Shown here one piece after another: positions 1-4,519 of a DNA stretch of 5,236 bases. Within the stretch, counting starts at the first letter, position 1. Every line of letters begins with the position of its first letter. Position numbers and translations under genes: made by a program. This stretch comes from an uncultured bacterium (GTDB lineage: Bacteria; Patescibacteriota; Dojkabacteria; B142; OLB20), in assembly GCA_937889205.1 (NCBI GenBank), contig CALARN010000145.1:1-5236 (forward strand), read 5' to 3'. A model generated the notes under the pieces. That model had not been told where the DNA came from, made no database searches, and saw only the letters and a program-made list of their open reading frames with translations.

Positions 1-2
1 GC

Positions 3-533
3 ATTGTCCCAACCGGTAGAACTGAAATTGTAAAGTTTGGAGATAGAATTTCTCAAGCGATTGCTGTTAATAGTTTAATAAATGGTGTCTTAAAAACTGG
101 AGAAGTAGTATTAGTAGCCAACGAAGGAAGTAGTGATACTATTGATACTAACTCTGAATTAGATGCTTCTACCCTTCCTTTATCTCAAATTCCTACGAAA
201 TTTGATATTGAAGGGGAATTAATTAATATCAGAAATTTCTTTATCAATCTTTATCAAGGACAAGATTTTTTTGTGGTTGAAAAAATGGAATTAAATAGTA
301 GCGAATCAGATAAATGGTTTGGTGAAATTAGTCTAGTAAAATATCAATTTTCACCAAGCAAGAATTTTGACCCGGTTAAAGCATATTTTGCGATTAGCGA
401 GAATAGCCAAATTAATCCACTAGTCTTAGAATTTTTAGAGAAGAAGTTTATTGGAAATGCTTTTGATAATAGCGAAGAAATTGGCGTTAAGCCAGAAAGC
501 TCTGAAGTATACTTTAAAGAAGATGCTGAATAA
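3..533 (+). CDS. PilO-like type IV pilus assembly protein, C-terminal part (5' end outside window)
   Basis: The frame is open from the left edge to TAA at 531-533, giving 176 residues with no start inside the window. The GTG at 273 falls mid-domain and is not a credible start. Two stretches resemble the periplasmic part of PilO: IVPTGRTEIVKFGDRIS at the very start (compare the family's 'lPsgrtE..F..rl'), and fragment residues about 58-97, where LPLSQIPTKFDIEGE leads into a helix (INIRNFFINLYQ) and a strand (FFVVEKMEL). That helix and strand fit the ferredoxin-like fold. In type IV pili, PilO is an inner-membrane protein that pairs with PilN and links the PilM-bound cytoplasmic base to the outer parts of the machine. 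The N-terminal membrane anchor and coiled coil would lie upstream of the window. The last 40 or so residues are acidic and low in similarity to anything I know. No other pilus gene is visible, so the name rests on fold pattern alone; a different periplasmic or secretion protein is possible. Confidence 0.5.
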   Translation: MVPTGRTEIVKFGDRISQAIAVNSLINGVLKTGEVVLVANEGSSDTIDTNSELDASTLPLSQIPTKFDIEGELINIRNFFINLYQGQDFFVVEKMELNSSESDKWFGEISLVKYQFSPSKNFDPVKAYFAISENSQINPLVLEFLEKKFIGNAFDNSEEIGVKPESSEVYFKEDAE

Positions 534-534
534 A

Positions 535-768
535 TTAATCTAAGATTTTTATTCTTACTCTTTTGTTCTCTCTCTTAGCGATAATTGAAACAATATTTCT
601 AATTGATGAAATATTCTTTCCACCTTTGCCGATAACAATACCTCTTTCAGCTTCTGGCAATTTTACATTTAATACAGTTTCACCTTCTTCGTTGAAGGTT
701 TCTTCAATATTTATTTCGTTTGGATCTGCGACAATTCTACTAAGAATATAATTTAATACTTCCTTCAT
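535..768 (-). CDS. khpA: KhpA, single KH-domain RNA-binding protein
   Basis: This 77-residue protein is a single type II KH domain and matches the usual length of the KhpA (YlqC) family. The RNA-gripping loop is clear: GIVIGKGGKNISSI at residues 43-56, with GKGG at 47-50 as the GxxG motif, followed by the helix IRNIVSIIAKR and the final strand RVRIKIL. In Firmicutes KhpA pairs with KhpB (EloR/Jag) to bind many small RNAs and mRNAs and influences cell elongation; whether a partner exists here cannot be seen. It sits 44 bases downstream of rpsP, the classic rpsP-khpA order. The usual next genes rimM and trmD are absent; the opposing PilO-like gene follows after one base. The ATG at 766-768 is preceded by TTTTTCTT, with no Shine-Dalgarno sequence. 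The stop is TAA. Confidence 0.93.
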   Translation of the reverse strand: MKEVLNYILSRIVADPNEINIEETFNEEGETVLNVKLPEAERGIVIGKGGKNISSIRNIVSIIAKRENKRVRIKILD

Positions 769-812
769 AAGAAAAACGGAATAAAATTATTAATGGCAGC
801 TAAATGAAATAA

Positions 813-1133
813 TTATGATTTACTACTAGCTCTTTCGGTTGCTTTTTTGCCTGGTTTTACTTTAAATACTTTAACTTCGGTTTTTTTAGGTTTACTTAAC
901 ATTCCTGCCCTAATCATTAGACCTTTTACTGTATCGGTTGGCTGTGCACCTTTCGCAATCCATTCAGTAATAGCTTCTTTGTTTAAAACAATTGTGCTTG
1001 GTTTTGTATTTGTGTCGTATGTGCCAACATAGTCAAGAAATTCACCATCTCTTTTACTTCTTTCGTTAGCAATAACAACTCTATATGAAGCCATATGTTT
1101 TCTACCTGTTCTAGTTAATCTGATTTTTAACAT
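813..1133 (-). CDS. rpsP: 30S ribosomal protein bS16
   Basis: This 106-residue protein has the family N-terminus MLKIRLTRTGRKHMASYRVVIA, then the characteristic RDGEFLDYVGTYD (residues 28-40), NKEAITEWIAKGAQPTDTVKGLM (51-73) and a lysine-rich tail. bS16 binds 16S rRNA early and is needed for assembly of the 5' domain of the 30S subunit. E. coli bS16 is 82 residues; the extra length here is the basic C-terminal tail (about residues 81-106), common in other phyla. It follows rnc after a 94-base spacer and precedes khpA. The start is fixed by the invariant MLKIRLTR; the ATG at 1131-1133 follows CAGTCACTATA with no Shine-Dalgarno motif. The spacer upstream carries a possible promoter and hairpin, so rpsP-khpA may be a separate transcription unit. 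Confidence 0.97.
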   Translation of the reverse strand: MLKIRLTRTGRKHMASYRVVIANERSKRDGEFLDYVGTYDTNTKPSTIVLNKEAITEWIAKGAQPTDTVKGLMIRAGMLSKPKKTEVKVFKVKPGKKATERASSKS

Positions 1134-1173
1134 TATAGTGACTGAATCTGAATAAATTTAATAAATTTTGCTA

Positions 1174-1203
1174 ATTTTATCAAAAAAGCTTTATCTAAGA
1201 CAA
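1174..1203 (-). promoter_or_regulatory. Weak candidate promoter for rpsP-khpA
   Basis: On the minus strand TTGTCT (1198-1203, 4 of 6 matches to the -35 consensus) is followed after 18 bases by TAAAAT (1174-1179, 5 of 6 matches to the -10 consensus). The predicted RNA start is near 1167, leaving a leader of about 34 bases before rpsP. The 94-base spacer makes a promoter plausible, but such matches are common by chance in AT-rich DNA. A TATAAT also overlaps the rpsP start codon itself, which is too late to serve this gene. Confidence 0.25.
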
Positions 1204-1229
1204 GCAATTATATCTGTAAAAGCCTTTTT
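1182..1229 (-). terminator. Possible intrinsic terminator or attenuating hairpin after rnc
   Basis: Read on the minus strand, AAAAAGGCTTT (1219-1229) can pair with AAAGCTTTTTT (1182-1192) over 11 positions, counting one G-U pair and two G-C pairs. The loop is 26 bases. The 5' arm overlaps the rnc TAA stop, and the 3' arm ends in six T, so the U-run is partly inside the stem. The AT-rich stem and long loop make this a weak terminator at best. Its place between rnc and rpsP is what makes it worth recording. Confidence 0.3.
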
Positions 1230-1968
1230 AGGCAAGTTTAAAATGTCTTTGATAGAGACTTTCCCAATTCTCAAGGGCATGTGCAGCTGCCTGCTCTTCA
1301 GCCTCTTGCTTGTTTCTACCGCTACCTTCGCCAAAATTATGGTCTCCAATCTTAACACACATAATGAATTCTTTTGCATGATCAGGACCGGAAGCGGATA
1401 ACATATGATACGAAGGGGTTAAACCTATTCTCTCTTGAGACACTTCTTGTAGTTTAGATTTATTATCAATATCAAGTCTATGTTCTACAATGGTAGTAAT
1501 TTTTGGTATCAACACTTTATGCAAAAACTCTGTAACTTTTTCAAAACCTTGATCAAGGTAGATTGCTCCTAAAATTGATTCAAAGGTATTTGCTAAGATA
1601 TATGGGCGATGTCTTCCTCCGGTGCTTTCTTCCCCTTTGCTCATATAAATATAATCACCTATCGCTAAAGTCTCTGCTGTTGCAGCTAAGCTTGTAGTAC
1701 GAACCGTTGCAGCTCTAAAACTAGTTAATTCACCTTCTTTATATTCAGGATAATTTTTAAACAAGTATTCAGTGATTACTAACTCTAATACTGCATCTCC
1801 AAGAAATTCAATTCTTTCATTATGATTTAAATCGTTTTTTTCATTTGCTTCATTAATGAAAGATCTGTGAATTAATGCTTGTTTGATAAGAGATTTGTCA
1901 TTAAATATGACTCCAATTTTTGCTTCAAATTCGGATATTTTTATTTGTTCTTGTTCTGAAACTAACAT
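1228..1968 (-). CDS. rnc: Ribonuclease III
   Basis: This 246-residue endonuclease cuts double-stranded RNA, chiefly the rRNA precursor stems and some mRNAs. The catalytic RIIID domain covers about residues 10-155, with the signature NERIEFLGDAVLELV at 50-64; E51, E54 and D58 correspond to E. coli E38, E41 and D45. The second active-site segment is LANTFESILGAIYLD at 125-139; E130 matches the catalytic E117 of E. coli, but N127 stands where E. coli has D114. A double-stranded-RNA-binding domain follows at about 170-236 (SKLQEVSQ, GEGSGRNKQEAEEQAA). Length is normal (E. coli 226 residues, many others 230-250). The ATG at 1966-1968 lies five bases after the nusB stop, so translation is probably coupled. 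Cotranscription with nusB links two rRNA-maturation functions. No Shine-Dalgarno sequence precedes it. Confidence 0.97.
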   Translation of the reverse strand: MLVSEQEQIKISEFEAKIGVIFNDKSLIKQALIHRSFINEANEKNDLNHNERIEFLGDAVLELVITEYLFKNYPEYKEGELTSFRAATVRTTSLAATAETLAIGDYIYMSKGEESTGGRHRPYILANTFESILGAIYLDQGFEKVTEFLHKVLIPKITTIVEHRLDIDNKSKLQEVSQERIGLTPSYHMLSASGPDHAKEFIMCVKIGDHNFGEGSGRNKQEAEEQAAAHALENWESLYQRHFKLA

Positions 1969-1973
1969 ATTTA

Positions 1974-2420
1974 CTATTTAATTAATTCTTTTTGGTTAGA
2001 AAACAAATTACCTAGAACACCGCTTACAAATTTTCTGGTTTGATCGTTACTGAATTCTTTAGATAACTCTATTGCCTCATTTATAACTACCTTTTGTGGA
2101 GTAATTTTTAATATAAAACCTTCTGCTATTGCCATTCTTAAAATACTCAAGTCAATCTTCGAGATGCTTGAAATTGGCCACTCAGGAGCAAGTTCAGTTA
2201 TAAGTTCATCTATTTGAGGTGTGAGGCGGTCGATTTCACCAATGAGAGTATCTACTAATTCAGTATCGTAATCTTCAAGATCGGTTGCCTCAATTAGTTG
2301 TAAATTATCGAAATTATATTCAGTAGCTAAATTAGGGTTACAGAGTTTAAACTCTTTTTCGAATAATCTCTGTAAGGTAATAATTCTTGCGTTATGTCTG
2401 GGGTCAAACTCCGCTGTCAT
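1974..2420 (-). CDS. nusB: Transcription antitermination factor NusB
   Basis: This is an all-helical RNA-binding protein of 148 residues from the ATG at 2418-2420. NusB binds boxA RNA together with S10 (NusE) and keeps RNA polymerase elongating through rRNA operons. The N-terminal helix DPRHNARIITLQRLFEKEF and the C-terminal block ILRMAIAE...TPQKVVINEAIELSKEFS...RKFVSGVLGNLF (about residues 93-140) are diagnostic. Length matches the family (E. coli 139). A TTG immediately upstream at 2421-2423 is in frame and would add one residue; ATG is preferred because it is the stronger start and the protein loses nothing. The gap to the rpmF stop is six bases, and rnc follows after five, so rpmF-nusB-rnc reads as one coupled block. 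The stop is TAG. Confidence 0.95.
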   Translation of the reverse strand: MTAEFDPRHNARIITLQRLFEKEFKLCNPNLATEYNFDNLQLIEATDLEDYDTELVDTLIGEIDRLTPQIDELITELAPEWPISSISKIDLSILRMAIAEGFILKITPQKVVINEAIELSKEFSNDQTRKFVSGVLGNLFSNQKELIK

Positions 2421-2426
2421 CAACGT

Positions 2427-2606
2427 TTAAGAAACTTTAAGTACTTGAACACCTTTGTAAGTACCACAATTTGGGCAAACTTGGTGAGACACTTTCTTAT
2501 GCTTACATTCTGGGCAAGTTGCAAGTGTTGGAGACTTTAAGGCATCATGTGCTCTTCTATTATCTCTTCTTTGTTTTGAAATTTTTCTTTTTGGTAATGC
2601 TCCCAT
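2427..2606 (-). CDS. rpmF: 50S ribosomal protein bL32, zinc-ribbon form
   Basis: This is a 59-residue ribosomal protein of the large subunit. It begins MGALPKRKISKQRRDNRRAH, close to the family's 'AVPKRKtSKsRRdkRRsH', and continues DALKSPTLATCPECKHKKVSH. Four cysteines at residues 31, 34, 44 and 47 form two CxxC pairs, the zinc-binding form of bL32 rather than the cysteine-free variant that some bacteria use under zinc limitation. Length matches the family (about 56-60). The ATG is at 2604-2606, preceded by TTATCTAATA with no Shine-Dalgarno motif; the stop TAA is at 2427-2429, six bases before the nusB ATG. The position after rsmD is familiar, but the genes often found between them (coaD, and the DUF177 gene yceD) are missing. 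An extended -10 promoter candidate lies upstream. Confidence 0.96.
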   Translation of the reverse strand: MGALPKRKISKQRRDNRRAHDALKSPTLATCPECKHKKVSHQVCPNCGTYKGVQVLKVS

Positions 2607-2650
2607 TATTAGATAACTTTATTCTTTTAATAATCTATTTTAACCACGCT

Positions 2651-2679
2651 ATTCTATCACAGATAAGCATGTTTGTGCA
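2651..2679 (-). promoter_or_regulatory. Candidate extended -10 promoter for rpmF-nusB-rnc
   Basis: On the minus strand TGCACA (2674-2679, 4 of 6 to the -35 consensus) is followed after 17 bases by TAGAAT (2651-2656, 5 of 6 to the -10). A TG placed one base upstream of the -10 makes the extended form TGATAGAAT. The RNA start would be near 2644, giving a leader of about 38 bases to the rpmF ATG. It sits in the 79-base spacer after rsmD, one of only two spacers over 50 bases here. Housekeeping sigma-factor recognition is assumed. Confidence 0.42.
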
Positions 2680-2685
2680 TTTATT

Positions 2686-3234
2686 TTACAGTATTTTCTT
2701 AAAAAATGATACTACAGAGACGCCGTATTTCTGCTGATATGCTTCTTCATATACTAAATCTTCTTTGATGGAAAATTTTTCATTGCTAGGATAGCGGAAA
2801 ACCAATACCCCACTTGAAGATAACCTAGGCAATGAAATGTCTAGTAATTCTTGTTTTTTCTTTTCAGAAAAAGGAAATGGAGGGTCAAGCATGATAATAT
2901 CATATATATCAGTTGTTTGTTTTAAAAAAATAAATACATCTCGTTTAAAGACATTACATTTTGTTGAAATTTCAAGATGTTTAATATTCTTTTTAATAAT
3001 TTCTGTTTGAATGTCACCTGAGTCTACTAGTACCGCCTTTGCCGCACCGCGACTAATTGCCTCTATGCCAAAGTTCCCACTGCCAGAAAAAAGATCAAGT
3101 ATTGTTGCAGCTGGTATGAAATCTCGAATCAGATCGAAAATTGAAGTCTTTATTCTATCGGTAATGGGCTTAGTGCCCTTCTCTGGCACTTCTATCTGTC
3201 TACCTTTGAGTTCTCCTGCAATTATTCTTAGCAT
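2686..3234 (-). CDS. rsmD: RsmD, 16S rRNA (guanine-N2)-methyltransferase
   Basis: This 182-residue SAM-dependent enzyme is expected to methylate N2 of the guanine equivalent to E. coli G966 in 16S rRNA, in the decoding-side head of the 30S subunit. The family N-terminus is clear: MLRIIAGELKGRQIEVP, then KPITDRIKTSIFDLI (residues 22-36), the RNA-positioning part. The Rossmann SAM-binding motif I is ILDLFSGSGNFG (45-56), the acidic end of the second strand is D71, and the catalytic DPPF is at 117-120 within IIMLDPPFPF. Length fits the family (E. coli 198). The ATG at 3232-3234 lies ten bases after the trmH-like stop, and the spacing points to cotranscription. No Shine-Dalgarno motif precedes it (upstream TTAAATAACT). 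Confidence 0.93.
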   Translation of the reverse strand: MLRIIAGELKGRQIEVPEKGTKPITDRIKTSIFDLIRDFIPAATILDLFSGSGNFGIEAISRGAAKAVLVDSGDIQTEIIKKNIKHLEISTKCNVFKRDVFIFLKQTTDIYDIIMLDPPFPFSEKKKQELLDISLPRLSSSGVLVFRYPSNEKFSIKEDLVYEEAYQQKYGVSVVSFFKKIL

Positions 3235-3244
3235 AGTTATTTAA

Positions 3245-3709
3245 TTAATAATTCCATTGTCTAATAACTTCATAGGCTGTTATGCCTAAACAAGTTGAAA
3301 TGTTTAAAGACTCTTTGATACCATGCATAGGTATTTTTACACTCGCTTTTGCCTTGTTAAGAGCATACTTCGATACTCCACTTATTTCGTTCCCAAAGAC
3401 TAAAGCAGTTGGCTTAGCAAATTTGTATTCATAAAGATTATGCGAATTTGCAGTGAGCTCAACTGCCACTAAGTTACTGTTGGCAGCATACTTATCTATT
3501 GCTGCTTTTGTATCTGCTATATATTCCCATTGGACGCTATCTATTGCTCCCAGTGCAGTTTTTGGTATTTTGGGATGTGGAGGATGAGGGGTAATACCAG
3601 TTAATACTAGTTTAGATGCCCCTACTGCATCGCAGGTTCGAAAAATTGCTCCTACATTTAAGGCAGAGCGAATATCTTCAAGAATAATAATCAATTCAAA
3701 ATTCTTCAC
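3245..3709 (-). CDS. TrmH-family (SPOUT) RNA 2'-O-methyltransferase
   Basis: This 154-residue protein is a bare SPOUT catalytic domain without the N-terminal extension of RlmB-type enzymes. Motif 1 is NVGAIFRTCDAVG (residues 18-30; N18 and catalytic-type R24). Motif 2 is LVFGNEISGVS (103-113). Motif 3 is KIPMHGIKESLNISTCLGITAYEV (125-148), which forms the trefoil-knot SAM pocket. PHPPHPKIPKTALGA (41-55) is the usual substrate-side loop. Family members methylate a ribose 2'-OH in tRNA or 23S rRNA using SAM and normally act as dimers. The sequence does not say which RNA; the short size fits TrmL or TrmH-like tRNA enzymes, but this is not secure. The start is GTG at 3707-3709, the only one before an in-frame stop upstream, seven bases after the uppP stop. 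Confidence 0.88.
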   Translation of the reverse strand: MKNFELIIILEDIRSALNVGAIFRTCDAVGASKLVLTGITPHPPHPKIPKTALGAIDSVQWEYIADTKAAIDKYAANSNLVAVELTANSHNLYEYKFAKPTALVFGNEISGVSKYALNKAKASVKIPMHGIKESLNISTCLGITAYEVIRQWNY

Positions 3710-3716
3710 ATTTGGT

Positions 3717-4517
3717 CTATAACAAAATAATTAAAAGTATTATACCTAATATTATTCTGTAATATCCGAAGACAGCTAAAGATTTGTGTTTCAAAAAGTC
3801 CATAAGTATCTTTATAGCAAAGCTGCCACTGATAAAGGCGGCTAATGAACCAGCAAATATGACTAAGAAGCTCTCTTGAAACTGGTAATTATTTGCTATC
3901 TTTAATAATTCTAAGAGGAATCCTGCAGAAATTGTTGGAATTGATAATAAAAAGGCAAATTTCTTAGCGGCTTCTTTAGTTAACCCTCTTGTTAAGCCTG
4001 TCATAATTGTAATCCCAGATCTAGAGACACCTGAAAATAGGGCGATAGCTTGTGCGAATCCAATTAGTAGACTTGATTTTGTATCTAATGCAAGATAATT
4101 TCTCGAATTATTTGCGAATTTTTGCTCAATAAATAATAAGGGGATGCCAAAAAGAATCAGTAGAACTATTGTTATTAATGAGTTGCTTTGACTATATTCA
4201 ATTAAATTATTGAAAAATAGCAGAAATGGGATTAGCACAAGGGTAGCGATTGCTAAGTTCTTTACTAATAATTGTTGGGTTTTTCTTTCAGTCTTGTCTT
4301 TAGAAAACACACCTTGATAAATTTTGACTATGTCTTTTCTAAAATAAATAATGACTGCCATAAGAGTTGCGAAATGGAGAAATACATCAAAATCGATACT
4401 TGTATTCTCAAGTTTTAGGACTTCGGGGATTATGGTTAAATGCGCGGAAGAACTAACAGGTAGAAATTCTGTTAGGCCTTGTACTATTCCTAAGATTATT
4501 GCTTGAAAAACATTCAT
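3717..4517 (-). CDS. uppP: Undecaprenyl-diphosphate phosphatase UppP (BacA family)
   Basis: This 266-residue integral membrane enzyme removes a phosphate from undecaprenyl diphosphate, regenerating the lipid carrier for peptidoglycan and other envelope polymers; raised levels give bacitracin resistance. The first signature, (E/Q)xxxE, is QGLTE at residues 13-17, in the run GIVQGLTEFLPVSSSAHL. The second is SGVSRSGIT at 162-170, with the essential-type R166; the family consensus there is PGxSRSxxT, so the usual proline is serine. Several strongly hydrophobic stretches fit the multi-pass fold, for example about 88-104, 113-130, 186-204, 217-234 and 250-266. Length is typical (E. coli 273). ATG at 4515-4517 comes two bases after the recG stop, so translation is probably coupled. 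A phosphatase step in a gene cluster devoted to RNA may only reflect shared growth-linked transcription. The stop is TAG. Confidence 0.95.
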   Translation of the reverse strand: MNVFQAIILGIVQGLTEFLPVSSSAHLTIIPEVLKLENTSIDFDVFLHFATLMAVIIYFRKDIVKIYQGVFSKDKTERKTQQLLVKNLAIATLVLIPFLLFFNNLIEYSQSNSLITIVLLILFGIPLLFIEQKFANNSRNYLALDTKSSLLIGFAQAIALFSGVSRSGITIMTGLTRGLTKEAAKKFAFLLSIPTISAGFLLELLKIANNYQFQESFLVIFAGSLAAFISGSFAIKILMDFLKHKSLAVFGYYRIILGIILLIILL

Positions 4518-4519
4518 GT

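Noticed and set aside
505..514. Perfect 10-base palindrome AAGTATACTT
   Set aside because: It lies in the PilO-like coding region, has no spaced loop or U-run, and is expected by chance at this base composition.
535..549. Small inverted repeat AATCTAAGATT followed by T-rich sequence, as a terminator for the PilO-like gene
   Set aside because: The stem is four or five mostly A-T pairs with almost no loop, too weak for an intrinsic terminator and expected often in AT-rich DNA.
1132..1137. TATAAT on the minus strand at the rpsP start codon, as a -10 box
   Set aside because: It overlaps the ATG, so RNA would start inside the gene, after the conserved MLKIRLTR start.
1134..1227. A tRNA or small structured RNA in the rnc-rpsP spacer
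   Set aside because: There is no cloverleaf pattern or T-loop sequence, and the only structure is the weak hairpin listed as a possible terminator.
2421..2423. TTG as the nusB start
   Set aside because: The ATG directly follows it, is a stronger start, and only one residue is at stake; neither has a ribosome binding site to decide between them.
2471..2737. Plus-strand open frame of 88 codons across rpmF and the rsmD spacer
   Set aside because: It is antisense to rpmF and the end of rsmD, and its hydrophobic translation comes from reading AT-rich coding sequence backward; no family is recognisable.
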